DNA of 64,000 bases. Source: Punica granatum. Its lineage: Eukaryota > Streptophyta > Magnoliopsida > Myrtales > Lythraceae. Each line of letters opens with the position of its first letter. Positions within the stretch are counted from its first letter, which is position 1. The notes under the pieces are model-generated. The model was given only the letters and a program-made list of their open reading frames with translations, was not told the DNA's origin and did not search any database. The DNA lies in NCBI RefSeq assembly GCF_007655135.1, contig NC_045131.1, positions 29,992,001-30,056,000 on the forward strand. Direction: 5' to 3'. Both the position numbers and the translations under genes were made by a program. Of this stretch, positions 36,346-48,841 are shown piece after piece.

Positions 36346-36661
36346 CAGTCCAAACCCGCAAGTTGTGCTATCGATCACTTGTACATAATATGGGCTTTTG
36401 GGCCCGTGTGCGTTTGTGATATTAACACTGAATACTATATGATAAGTAGTAATTCAATAGCATGGAGTGGTCTTTATTCGTTGCTATGAACGGTTTATTA
36501 GGACACTGAGCCTTCCGGCTGGGGGTCCTCCGATAGGCGGAACCCACAATTCTAGGGCCCGAGTTGAATGACGGCTCGAAGATAGTAACCCGGCTACTAC
36601 AGCAGTCTACTAACGCAGGCACGGCGTCAACGTATGACACGTGATTAACCAGGGGTACACA

Positions 36662-37109
36662 ACCCGAGCCTCGCAGCATCTTGACCCACAGCAATAGGAT
36701 TAGCTCCCCGTAGCACAACAATTGGGCTTTAGACTGGGTTAGCTTAGCTCGGGACACCTACCCCTCCATCCCCGATGGGCAACTACTAGCTTATACCCTA
36801 GCGGTTAAAGCATTAGCTGCATGACAAGACCATAGAAGGAGAAGATGGGTGTAGAGTTGCCATAATCAGTGCGCCTGGCAATTGTGTACCCGAGCCTCGC
36901 AGCATCTTGACCCACAGCAATAGGATTAGCTCCCCGTAGCACAACAATTGGGCTTTAGACTGGGTTAGCTTAGCTCGGGACACCTACCCCTCCATCCCCG
37001 ATGGGCAACTACTAGCTTATACCCTAGCGGTTAAAGCATTAGCTGCATGACAAGACCATAGAAGGAGAAGATGGGTGTAGAGTTGCCATAATCAGTGCGC
37101 CTGGCAATT
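36662..37109. repeat. perfect tandem duplication, 2 x 222 bp
   Basis: 36662-36883 and 36888-37109 read identical from ACCCGAGCCTCGCAGCATC to GCGCCTGGCAATT, separated by GTGT. The unit and the DNA just left of it (36480-36660) are clearly richer in G and C than the surroundings. The unit shows no coding signature. See findings. Confidence 0.92.
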
Positions 37110-37666
37110 TCTGAGACGACATGATACCACATGAACTTAAACGGGTTTGGATTTGCTTAAATAGGTTTTCGGTCTAAACGGGTTGAACCCGCCTAACCCG
37201 TTTAAATAATTCTTAACGAGTTGAACCTTCGTAACCCGATTAGACACGCTTCAGTAAGTGTTTTTCATGTTAATTTGAACCTCGAAGTCATGTAAGTTGT
37301 GAACTTGCCTAGTTATGTTTGGAGAATATTTTGTTATGTTGGCTTATGAACAACTTACCCCAAGTATGGTGTAATATTTTCATCGGATAATGGATTATAG
37401 ATGTCTTTTGTTATGCTTAATTTATTTTGAATATAGTCTTGTTTATCGTGTTTAATAGTGTGGATATATACATTGTACACAATTAGACACATTTAATTAT
37501 ATAAATTAAATAAGTCTAATCATGTCAACACCGATATAAATAAGTCGTATTCGTACTTAGGAAATTTGAAAATTTTAATAATCATGTCGTGTCTGGTTTT
37601 CGACTTCTATCTTTTGTGACACGAGATCGTTTAGACACGACACAATACAAATTGTCAGGTCTAGTA
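37101..37666. mobile_element. possible TIR element next to the tandem repeat
   Basis: The left end CTGGCAATTTCTGAGACGACATG resembles the inverted right end (CTGACAATTTGTATTGTGTCG on the minus strand, ending near 37660). The interior repeats ACGGGTTGAACCCG / TAACCCG motifs and GACACGA motifs. No target duplication was established. Confidence 0.35.
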
Positions 37667-38224
37667 ATCAGCGTAACAATATCGACTTAATGAAGCACCA
37701 AATGATTGATCTATTCAGAATAAATCCCCTGGAGATCTACTAGATTTTTTGAGCACGCACTATATTCAATTCAGCTAATCAAATCTGTCTCTAACTCCGC
37801 ATTCAATTCAAAGCGGCAAACTCTAGTGAAATCGAGCGCACCGAAGCATTAGCATCTTCCCCCATCCTTAACTTTTATCAAGATCTGTAATCACATATTA
37901 ACAATGCCATAAGGTCAACTTAAAACCCTAAAGTCAGAATGCATATGCACACACATGCACACATCAATCTATGATAATCTCCTGCAACTTCTCGAGGGTC
38001 ATACGACATCATGTCAGGTAGATACATATACATCCTACAATCCCCGATGTGTCTAATTTGAGGTGTCCAAACAACCGGTGCAGCCATTCCGAATCAAATA
38101 TAACATCTGTCAATGTATATATGTATACTACATATATAACATAATAAATATATATATATAGTATGCAACTAATTAATCTCATGGAATCTGCAACTATTCC
38201 GGGGAACACGACCGATATGATAGC
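37667..38224. other. 3' flank of the KNOX gene
   Basis: This should contain the 3' UTR of the STM-type gene, ending somewhere before 38160, where a (TA)n tract lies. Nothing else is seen in it. Confidence 0.45.
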
Positions 38225-40756
38225 TTAGAGGATGGACGGAGAGATGTCCATTGGGAAGGGATTGCCCAAGACATTGTCCATGTAGTAGTGAGGGTGAGTT
38301 GCATCCATCACCACAAACTGCATGTCCTCCGACGGCTTCCAGTGCCTCTTCCTCTGGTTGATGAACCAGTTGTTTATCTGCTTCTGGTCCAACCCCGTCG
38401 ATTCTGCTAGCGCCAGCTTCTGCGACTCCTGCACAAAATAAACACAACAATCAATGACTTCCCCTGTGCCCACGATTGACAAACGAACTTACTACCAACT
38501 TTACAAAGCACGCTAAAGAGAGCAGAATTTGGTATGTAAGTTCCAACCAACAGAAGAACCCAGTGCAGTTCAAACTTCAATGTCACGGCTTAGACAAATT
38601 AACTCCTGCATCCGAATCAATAGAACACAAGTGCTTCTAGGCAGAACCCCTTATCGTTTAAAGACCTATGAATTTAGCAAAAGTCGAAGCTATAACGTAA
38701 TAAAAACTCAGAATGTTAACAATGGATTCTCTTAAACAAAGTCCATTACCTGTTGTAGATGATTGATTTGGATTATGTATGTTTCAGAGAACAACATACA
38801 TTAGAGAACATTAAATACGCATTAATTGTTAGAGAAAATAATATGAAGAGATTTTTGTGATCGTGAAGTTGTACGTACTGAGGGATACGGCCACTTGTAA
38901 TGTCGGGTCCACCAGTCGAGAAGCTGTTGCCGAGCTTCCTTAGGTAGCTTCCCCTTCTTCCTCTTCTTCATGAACTCCTGCTTGAGGCTCCCTAAATAAC
39001 CGCTGTACTTCTGCAAGAGCCGACTCTTCAGCTCCCGATCTTCGGCTTGGGGATCAATAAAGCTGTTGTTCACATCAACTTCCTCCTCGGACGACCCGTT
39101 CCTGTCCATTCCATCACTGAAAACTGATGGCCACACAGACGAGGTATTAAATTAAAGTATCAGCCTTTAAGAATAAAAGTTCGAACAAAGATAATAGCCT
39201 AGCTGCAGTCTGACTGGCAAAACTACTTAGGAACAATATCTGAGCTTGCTCCATTGAAGGACTCAGCAACTTACTAATGTCTGCTCTCCAATACCGGTGC
39301 TCAATTAAGACTTGACTATTAAAGGTAATCAAGATATACTTTAGGGAAAATATTTAAGGGAACTGAACATGAGGTCCGAACATTAGCTAACAAAACCACT
39401 TACATAATTATCACATCAAGTAGATTAAACCTGACATTAAAACTTATGCGTTGTCCGATGTAATTATTGTCTCATGTTTGAAAATTTATCAACATTCCTA
39501 TGTATGACAGCGGCTGAGCAATGAAATTTTCCTGCACGAAATTACCAGATTCCACAATTCATCAAGTAAATAATACACATTACATTCACCGAAAAAGAAA
39601 CTACACATTACAAGTGTCTATGTAACTATATACATATGGCTCGTTTTGAGGAGAGAATTCTTTTGCAAACCCAAGCAAGATGACAGTGAACATTGGCAAG
39701 ACACGGCCCACTATAGGCCATCGGTAGATCTTTTACCATATGTATCACTTCAAGGGATAGCTCGACATAATACAGTAGTAAACTGGAGAGAGGTCAGAGA
39801 ATACTGGTCATTAATTAGCATATGGATAGACTCCAACTAAATGTAGGTAAATGTTATAAAGACCGATGAGACCTTAGTGCTTCCGATGGAGCAAGTAGAG
39901 AAATTCACATTTTTCTTCAAGAGAAAATTGATCCAATCAGGTCATAAAACTGAACATCTTGGCAACAAATTTACCAATGTAGCCTGATAAACATACAATG
40001 CAATATGAGCTCCAATCTTATTGGAAAAATTTAGTATATGGAAGACTAATACCTTTCTTCTTAAAAATGATAAACTAAAATTAATGATGCGTCATTTAGC
40101 TAGTCTGTTCAGTATGGCTCAAAATCCTAAGATCCCAGGGGAAAAAAACAAACCCTAGCACCAACTGATTTGCGAAATTATACACTGAAGAATCTGATGA
40201 AAATTAATAATGACTGACCAAGAACTATAACAAAAGGTTAGAAATTCATTGATTATTAAAATGATTCTCAGACACGTTCGTTTTCTCTTAACAGCAAAAG
40301 AACAAAATTTTTAAAATTGGCAAATATATAATAGAACAACACAAGGTCATGTCCTTCTAGTTACCTAGAAGGGCAAAAGAAAAGAATGGCAACATTGAAA
40401 ATAACAATTCAGGAGCTGAGCTCTCGACAACCAAAGAGAGCAAAACATCTAAAACACAGTTACCAAGAAGACCCTAATAAATAAGAATTAAAACAATCCA
40501 ATAGAAAGGCTTCCTCAGCCCATCATTAATTGATATATCAGCAGCCACAAGAAACATCCAAATTCTTCCATGATCATTTCATGCTCACCAAAACCAAAAA
40601 AAAAAAAGAGAATTTTTTAAAAACAAAAATATAACGCGTTCGCTTGTGGAACAAATCCTCTAGATAGGGTTTCCAATGTAACTAGTAAATCATCATTTTG
40701 AAAATATGTGATATATATATATATATAAGTTCCATTTCAAAGTTGTGAATGAGGTT

Positions 40757-40787
<31 letters not shown>

Positions 40788-42559
40788 CGTGTTTCCATGA
40801 ATCATTATACGCATATGTATAGAAAAATAGACGTTATAAAACGGGTTGTTGCTCTGCAGTAAATTGAAGGCACCTAGTGGCTAAAAACCAGATCGGCGCT
40901 TGAATAGGGATAAATCTCAGCTAATAAACACACCGTGATCTCATGGAACAAAAGAGACAGGAGCAATCAAAAACTTGGAATAGACAAATATATATTTTCC
41001 AAGAACGAAAAAGAACAAACAAAATTAGATTAAGAAAGAAATAGTAACGGTGAGAGAAATGGAGATAATTTGAGATCATCACCAGGCTCAGAGGAGGCGA
41101 GGGTGAGGGCTCTGAATTGGGACTCAATCCTCTGCAGGAAAAGCATGGCTTCTTTGAAAGGTTTCGAGAGTTCTTGCTCGTACTTGGTGAGCATCTCGCA
41201 GTACGCCTCCATGAACTGGTCCAACGCTGGGTCCTCCCCGATGCATCCCGAGCCAGCGCCGCCTCCCATAGCAGCAGCAGCCGAGCACGCCTCCTCCAGC
41301 CTGGCCACCACTTCCGGCGGCGCTCCCACCTATATATAGAAAAGACCATCAAAATTATGTTCTTTGGATACACTTGGGTTTCAAACAGACACTCTAGTAC
41401 AGCATGATCCAACTTAGGTAACTACTTTGACCATAACATTAAATTAATTGAAAATTTTTAAAAATAAAAGAAAACGAAAAAGAGGCCGTGATCCAATTAA
41501 AGAATTAGCCGTCGAAGAAATTTAAAAAAGAACTGCAGTTAAAAAATGGTTAGAAATACACAAAAGAAAAAAAAGATCAAAAAAATGTTGATGAAATCTC
41601 CGTCACTTTAACAAATCACTTTCTTGACCTTGTTCCTAAATTTCTCTCACGCTTCTCCCTTGAAATTCTGACCATACGAAGAAGAAGCTTACAATATACA
41701 AAATTATGTTCTCTCAGCTTCCGAGATGTGAGGGTTAGGACAGCGACCTCAGGCTGCTCCAAAGTCCGAGGCCTAACATGTCCGTTACTAGAGAAGAAAA
41801 AATTTTAAGGTTTCCACTGACATTTTGTGTGGAAGTAGAGACAGGGGAAGAGAGAGCGCACTGCTCAGCCAAGGGAGAAATTTCACCCAACCAAAAAAAA
41901 AAAAAAACACATACAAACCCTCAAGGATAAATTCAGATAAACAAAATACCATAAACCAAATACAATTATACTTGTTTATTATTATGATAATTTAATATAA
42001 TCATCACCTTTTGGCAATTGACATAAGCAGCAAGGAGGCGGGGGTAGTGAGGATGTGCCATGATCTTGGCCTTGGCAGGAACCGAGGAGGACGAGGACCC
42101 GCCGCAGCCGCCGTCGATCTCCATGAAGTAGACACCACGCGCGGCGTTGGCCGCCGGGGGAAGAGGAGGTGGTGGTGGGAGCGGGAGGAGGTGGGCGTAG
42201 GATGATGAGGTGGGGTGGGGGTGGGGGTGGTGGTGACTGATGTTAGGGTTGAGCAAGTGATGTGTAGATGTAGTGAGGGAAGTAGTAGAAGTGGAAGAAG
42301 GGGAAGTAGTAGCAGTAGAAGATGTCATGATCATCGTAGGACACAAAACCCCATTAACATTAACATTACTATTACTATTAATAATATTATTATTAAAATT
42401 AAAATTATTATTGTTATTGTTACTACTCAACCTTCCACTGTTATTCTCTCTATATGTTCCTCCTCCTACTCCTCCCATCATCATCATCATCATCGTACAT
42501 GATGTGCTCCCACCACCATTTCCATTTGAGCATGATGATGATGAGCCCCCTTCCATCAT
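38225..42559 (-). CDS. STM: class I KNOX homeodomain protein, SHOOT MERISTEMLESS type, complete
   Basis: Four exons join in frame: 42559-42008, 41329-41083, 39123-38879 and 38428-38225, giving 415 residues (Arabidopsis STM has 382). KNOX1 starts at about residue 160 ([20 protein letters not shown]) and runs into exon 2. KNOX2 spans about 212-260 ([20 protein letters not shown]). The ELK domain begins at Glu297, and the TALE homeodomain carries its PYP insertion at 345-347 and WFINQR at 369-374. The C-terminus ([20 protein letters not shown]) is the STM signature. STM keeps shoot meristem cells undifferentiated, with BELL partners. The extra length is mostly low-complexity Met, Asn, Ser, His and Pro runs in exon 1. 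Exon 3 uses the AG at 39124-39125; a nearer AG would break the frame. Confidence 0.95.
39124..41082 (-). other. long second intron of the STM-type gene
   Basis: At 1,959 bp it is the largest intron of the gene. It has a GTGATGATC donor and ends GGCCATCAG. It includes two (TA)n tracts near 40710 and 40765. No nested gene is seen. Confidence 0.8.
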
Positions 42560-43330
42560 CCCCTCTTCCTCTCTCTCTCTCTCTTTCTTTCTTTCCTTTT
42601 CACTCTCTCTCTCTCTCTATATATAACCTCACTTCACTTCTCCTTGTTATATAATAAAGCCCTAGACAGAGACAGAGAACTCTCTCTCCTCTCTTACTTA
42701 CTTTCTCTCTCTTGATTTTGTAGTCTCCCTGTGATTCTGTCCTTGTCTCTCTATCAACCTTTCTTTCTCTCTCTAATCTTTTGTCCAGCAAGTGGCCTCC
42801 CGAGTTTTGTGCTACAAACCTTTTTACAGGGGAAAAAAATCCCCAACAGTGGATTCTTCTTAGAGCTCCCTCTCTCTCTCTCTCTCTCTCTGTGTGGCTT
42901 TCTTTGCATAAACACAGAGAAATGGACAGATGGAAATAAAAGCGTCAGAGAGAGAAAGGAAGAGGGAGGGAGGGAAGGGGGGGTGGGGGTGTGTGTGGTA
43001 GTGGGTTGGAAGAAAGGGAAGCAAAAGGGCTTAGGGTTTGGGGGGAGGGGGGAGAGTGGGGAGGAGTTTACCTTCCCGATGAAAACGCTCTAAGCCTCTT
43101 TTCTTGCACTGGCAGTGATGCACTGGCCATTACTGGCAAAAGATAGAAAGAACAGAGTGTGTGAGAGAGAGAGACAGAGAGAGAGAATTTCGTGGAAGAA
43201 AATATTTAGTGGAGACAAGGCGAAACAGAGAGAGAGAGAGAGAGACAGATGGAGGAACGATCAAATCGATTATAAGTGCCGAACAGAAACGGGGGGAGAT
43301 AGAGGGGGGTTTGGACCGTTTGGTTACTAA
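42560..43330 (-). promoter_or_regulatory. GA/CT-rich 5' region and promoter of the STM-type gene
   Basis: The plus strand is CT-rich from 42560 to 42895, with pure (CT)n tracts at about 42571-42582, 42604-42619 and 42868-42891. It then switches to GA- and G-rich from about 42935 to 43260, with (GA)n at 43163-43195 and 43230-43246. Such GAGA tracts are binding sites of BASIC PENTACYSTEINE factors, which are known to regulate STM and other KNOX genes in Arabidopsis. Part of the tract close to the start codon is probably 5' UTR. Binding here is inferred. Confidence 0.6.
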
Positions 43331-44540
43331 TAGTTGCAAGATAGAATAGGGAAAAGGAGGGTTAATACTACCAATCATCAATCAATATATAAATTAATCA
43401 TACCACAGAAAACACGATTGAATGGCAAATTAAGTTCATCGAAAGCGGATATTACTGTAATGAAAAAGTTTAAATTTACTGAAAGTATCTTATCGTCGTG
43501 ACCAAACCAATATCTAAATGAAATTAGTTTGAGTTACTAGTATGTGAATACCAAACTTCATTGAAAATCGAAAAATATAAATTAATCACACACCCGAGGC
43601 ATCTTGTAGAAAAATCTAAGTTGGGGATTCATACATGGATTGATAGCACTTTATAATCTTCACTGAAATAGACATACACATTAATAAAAGTGGTAAGGTG
43701 CAATAAAAAAAATGCAACCGTAACCTATCTTTTCTATTCTTCTTATCTCGTGGTTGTGGAAAAAGTTATACATGTAATGCGTGCATCATGTGATAATATC
43801 ACAAATCAATGACACAATTTTTTTCCGGTAGATAAGAGGGCGTTTGGTATGAAGTAATCCGCGTGGATTATCGAAAATCCGATTTTAAATTCACCGTGCC
43901 CACTAGATTACCATATTTGGCTAAATCACAATAAGGTGGCACTTAGTATGTGGAAATTTATGTGAATTTTCAGAAAAATTAATTTAAAATCCATGAATCC
44001 ACAGGATTTTCACGTTTGGACCATGGCAACCCACCTTTCCACTCTCATATCCTCACTCGAATGGTAATCTAATTACCAATCGAGGGGTTGGGATGTGAAT
44101 TCTCACGTTGATGGGAATGTACATTATTAGTAATTTAATTATTGAGAATTCATCAAACGCCTTCTAATGGTAATCTGGATTCACAAGGTAACTGACTTTT
44201 CCACTCTATTAGTAATACACTTTCTCCGCAAGAGTTGTAGATCTAGATCACCAATAAGATTATAAGGATGTATAACATTAAAAGTTCATACCAAATATGG
44301 AAATGAACATTAGCAATAATTTTAAAAGTGGGAATCTATCTTCCAATTAATTAAGTGGGAATCTATCTCAATGGAAATTTAAATTACCAGTAATCTCAAG
44401 TGGAAATGCATCAAACGCCACTAGAGGGTTCATTAATTCCTATTGATTTTTAGAAATATTAGGTAGAAACCCGCACTTTGGCTCCACTTCCCAATATTAA
44501 TTGGAGTCCACATAGAGTTAGTGGTAAGAGATCGGGAACA
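43331..44540. other. STM upstream DNA with MITE-like segments (GGCGTTTGG ends)
   Basis: AGGGCGTTTGGTATGAAG at 43838 faces CATCAAACGCC at 44151-44161 and again at 44409-44419, an inverted pair of the GCGTTTGG/CAAACGC type common in plant MITEs. The interior repeats ATTACC / GGTAAT motifs. The two right-hand ends suggest one element inside another or a tandem partial copy. Confidence 0.45.
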
Positions 44541-44737
44541 AACATATAGGAATAGAAACAATTCTGCAATCGTATCTATGTCTATTGGATGTGCTTATGT
44601 CACAATTATTTTTCTTTTGCAGTGATCTCATCGGATCTACAGTACTTTTCTATCTTTGTAATCTTTATCGCGAATATTTTACCTTGTACTCATTTTTGTT
44701 TTCAATGAACATTCATTGATTTGCTGAGTCAAAAAAA
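44541..44737 (+). repeat. 3' end fragment of a retroposon with short A tail
   Basis: The sequence GGATGTGCTTATGTCACAAT, GCAGTGATCTCATCGGATC, TCAATGAACATTCATTGATT and a terminal A run matches in order the 3' part of 55750-57527. The A tail and the shared 3' end suggest truncated copies of a non-LTR retroposon. Confidence 0.5.
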
Positions 44738-46520
44738 AGTAGAAACTCGCGCCTAGGTGGATTTATTGACCTTATTACTTCTGCTAAATTACAATTACTT
44801 TTTTTATCTAACTTCGTCTAAATAAATTCAGAATTTTATATACTTCCGAGTATATTTATTATAATTTATTGTAATATTTTAAGTTAATTATATTAATTAT
44901 TTATTTTTAGTTTTATCTTATCGTATCGTATTATCATAATATTTTTACGATGTCCATCTGTTTATGTTATTATGTTGTGAATTTACTCTTTACATCAAAC
45001 ATATGATTCATATTTTTTTTCCATTTTGCATTAATTGATTCTGCTAAGAAAATATTTCATTGAATTAAGCATGAATTATAAGTTGAACAAACAGATAGTA
45101 ATTTAATATTTTCAATTAGTTTAAAAATTTCAGATGCTTGAGTTTATTAAACAAAATTCATTGAATTAATTTGAATTCCACATATAACTTCTCAATAATT
45201 GAGTTACACCATGAAACTAGCAAGGGAGTCCTGCGCGATGCCACGGGTTAAAAATTACATTATAATTATAGCTTATTCTCTATTTTCATGTCATTTTGAT
45301 AATTTTATATGGTCTAATTCTTTTGAAGATACACCTAAATTCAGAAAAACTTTTATGTTATTTTGAATAAAAAAAAGAACACTAACTAAAATAGTTTATA
45401 TGGGGTAAGGAATGAGTGTGAAAATGTCAAAAAAAAAGTTGATAATATTATAATACAATCAAAAGTATAAATATAATCAACACTAAAATTATTATATTGC
45501 AAGATATTTAGAACATAAGTAGGACATGCTCTTTTAGAAATTATTTTTGATAGATCAAAATGGAAGAGTGACAAAAATAAATAAAGAGTATTAACTAAAA
45601 AGGATTAAAAAAAGTTACAAAATGGATTCTTTCGAAAAATTATAGAAAACATATTCACTTTAGTTTATTAGACTTGCGAGGTTAGTCTAATGATTTCAAG
45701 AGTTTTTGAAAGACGATATATTATTTCAAAATAAATAGATAAATATTAGTTAGTTGGCAGTATTTTTAAAAAAAATCCTTTGACAATGACGTAATAAATA
45801 TACATTAAATTAATGACGATTAACTTGTTCACAACATAAACAGCCCATTCTATTTTAAAATGAACTTTTAAGAAGATGTGATAGGAAGGGAATGAGAAAA
45901 CATAGGAGAATTGTAATAAAACATATTAGAAAGAATCAGAGAGATATAAAAATGAAAGCTTTCTTAACTTTATAGAGATTTTTGAAATATAAAAGAGTTG
46001 GAAATTTTTCTTTAAGGAGGACATGTGTTCTTCATATGCCTCTTTTATTTTATAACTATAAAATTTGTGGCAAAAAATAATAAAAATACAAAATTATGAA
46101 AGTACCACATGGCCACTATGTACGAGAGATTTAGTTTATTTATAGATACTAAAGATCAACTGCTTACAGTGCCGAAATTTAAATCAAATTGAGAATATAA
46201 GTCCATAAATAACTATAAGATAAAGAGTTGTATTTTTCTATATTTGGGTAATCAAGTCCATATAGACAATTCTAACTTAATAGATATGCTCTATAACAAA
46301 GAACATGTTCTAAATTAAATATTATAACTAAATATAAGTAGGAAACTTTTTAATCAATGTAAGAAAAGGAAAAGACTCGTAAAAAAAGAAGAAGTAGGTT
46401 TTCCTGAGGGAGGGAAAGTTAGAACTCATGACTTTGGAGAATAAGAAAAGGGGTTTACCAACTCGCATGTGTGCATAATTTAATAATATATTTTTATCCA
46501 ATAATCATTGCATGACATGT
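44738..46520. other. AT-rich intergenic DNA, nothing recognised
   Basis: No open frame with a domain signature, RNA gene or element end was found on either strand. Confidence 0.4.
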
Positions 46521-46522
46521 GG

Positions 46523-46880
46523 CCTTGTTTGGTTTTTTAATAAAATGACTTACTCAATCCAATTCCACAGTTCTATTCTTTATAAATTCAACAATACAAT
46601 CGTTATTTTATTACTTTTTAAAATTTAATAATAAATTTTCTTACATATTTTTTTCTAATTATTTTCATAATCAATTTTTTATTAAATTTCTCATATAGTT
46701 TCACATATATATATATATATTACGTTTTTAATAATAAACTTTTCATCTACTTTCACATTTATATATACATACATATATATATTTTCATACATTAATATAT
46801 TTTTAACACTCATAATTATTGCACAAAATCAAGTTAAATGGATCATTATCTAACTCGAAAGCCAAACGCAAGCTGCAATT
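46523..46880. mobile_element. MITE, family shared with 62283-62640
   Basis: The left end GGCCTTGTTTGGTTTTTTAA faces a right end with GAAAGCCAAACGCAAG. The interior carries repeated AATAATAAATTTTC / TACATATTTTTTTC blocks that recur in the element at 62283-62640. No coding sequence is present. Confidence 0.5.
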
Positions 46881-48180
46881 TAGGGGGAGTTCTTTGGAGC
46901 TCTTCTTTAGCTTAATACTAATTGTGGAGCATGTACGTTACATATGATTAAACGTGATCTTTTTTCTATTAATTTCATTATAGAAAATAATAATTTACAA
47001 TTGCACATCGAAAACAATAATAATTTACAATATATTATTAAATATAAAATACTAATGGTAATTTAATTTCATGAGTAAGATAAAGAAAAAATTATATAAA
47101 GAAGAAAATTTAATATATAAGTCTTGAAAAATTCAATATTGTCTAGTTTATGGATAAAAATTAAAAAGAAAATTCCAATTAAGTAAAGATGATTTTTTGT
47201 TTTTAATATTGTTACGATTCATATGGCGTTACATCATGTCTTATGATAATACATACATAAAATTGGATCATGTCTTATGATAATACATACATAAAATTGG
47301 ACAACACAATAATTCTGCAAAAAAGTTTATAGGTGCAGAAAAAGCAAAAGATTGAAGAACTCCCCTTCAGAAATCAAATTATAGACATACTAAAATAAAC
47401 TCGTGTGTATACCTATAAAAATTGAAGAACTCTCATGGTAGCAATATTTTTCAGAGGCGAATTGGTCAAAGTTTATGTGTGATACATTTGCTATTTATAA
47501 CATATCGAATATAATATAATATAAACAATACCTCATAACTATATTCATAGAAAATATGATCTGATTTGCTTTTTAAAAAGCAAATAGATAGCACATCATA
47601 TTAATGAAAATATGATATAATTATTTTTTTAAAAGCAAATTATTTGATTTGTTTTATCTAGATTTTCTTATAAAATATTTATAACTTAGAAAAAAAAACA
47701 GATTAATCCCATAAATATATATATATATATGTTTTAAAAAAAAAAGATAAATCCATTTTTTTAGAAAAAGCTTAAAAATGAGAAAATAATTGTCAGTCAC
47801 ACAAATGCATATTTATATCTTTTAAAAAAATTTAAATATAAAAATTTAAAAATTGAGAAAGCTAAAAAAATTGAGAAAATAAAGAATGGTCCCATCATTC
47901 TGTATCTTTATATTTTTAAAAAATATTAAAATTAAAACAATAAAAAAACCTAGAAAATTTGATCAAAAATTAAACATTCTAAAATCATCTAACTGGGCCC
48001 ACGAAGTTCTTGCTTATATATATATATATTAGATATAAAAATATATAGATATAGGTATAGATATATATCACAAAAAAAACTATTATTGGCAAAAATAAAT
48101 TGTTTTATGTGTCTTGTGCCCAATACTACACGGTATAACGGTTACACATAATACTATTATTGTGTGACATTTCGGTACTA
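46881..48180. other. AT-rich intergenic DNA with a 34-bp tandem duplication
   Basis: At 47233-47300 a 34-bp unit starting ATCATGTCTTATGATAATAC is present twice without visible change. The rest is AT-rich with (TA)n tracts near 47718 and 48015. No gene is seen. Confidence 0.5.
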
Positions 48181-48189
48181 GTCTAACTT

Positions 48190-48830
48190 TTGAATATTCA
48201 TTCTTGTATCAATTCCAGACGGGGCGCGAGAGGTTTGAGTGTTGAGTCGATCAATTTGGCATAAGCCCTTGTGATTGAGTGATCCACACGAGTCGCAATT
48301 TCGGTTCGGGGGAGAAATCGACCATCATGGTCCGATGAACCGTGACCCGAGGACGGAACCGAATCTGTGACATGAAAGATCACTCCTTCCCAAGCTCCTA
48401 AGTCAAATCGGTCGTCTCCAACGAATTTACAGTTTCAAACCGAGTGAGACGAGCGAAACCTAATTCATGTAGTAAACAAATTAAAAAATTGTAAGCCTTA
48501 AACAAACTAGAGTGCCGATAGGGTGCGCGAAATATAGGCCTGCACATCACAGATCCTTAAACTCGGAACCCTCAGTTCTATAGACCATATGCCTTAACAA
48601 TCAAGTGTATCCCTTACCCCATAGACCCAGGCACTTGCCGACCCTCGATTTTTAGATCATAAATAGATAGTGGTGACTCCTTCTCATACTCGTCTATGAC
48701 GCGTCCCTCGGGAAGATGGATATTCCTATGTCGTGCGATCATGCGCGGGCATGCAGACCTAATGAGACGGAATTCGAGTTCGCACGATGCTAAACTAGAT
48801 TGTCCCTAGTTTGAATATGTGTACAAATAA
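48190..48830. repeat. gypsy-LTR-like remnant
   Basis: The segment is GC-richer than its flanks and contains TAGTGGTGACTCCTTCTC and TGACGCGTCCCTCGGGAAG. These recall the region around the primer site of Tat-lineage gypsy elements, from memory only. There are no clean LTR ends and no coding domain, so the call is weak. Confidence 0.3.
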
Positions 48831-48841
48831 TATATTTATTT

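Noticed and set aside
42273..42626. 117-codon plus-strand frame rich in Leu and Pro near the STM start
   Set aside because: Antisense of STM exon 1 and CT-rich 5' UTR; low complexity only.
42731..43330. Frames of 60-120 codons on both strands in the STM upstream region
   Set aside because: They arise from GA/CT repeats that lack stops, with no conserved protein features.
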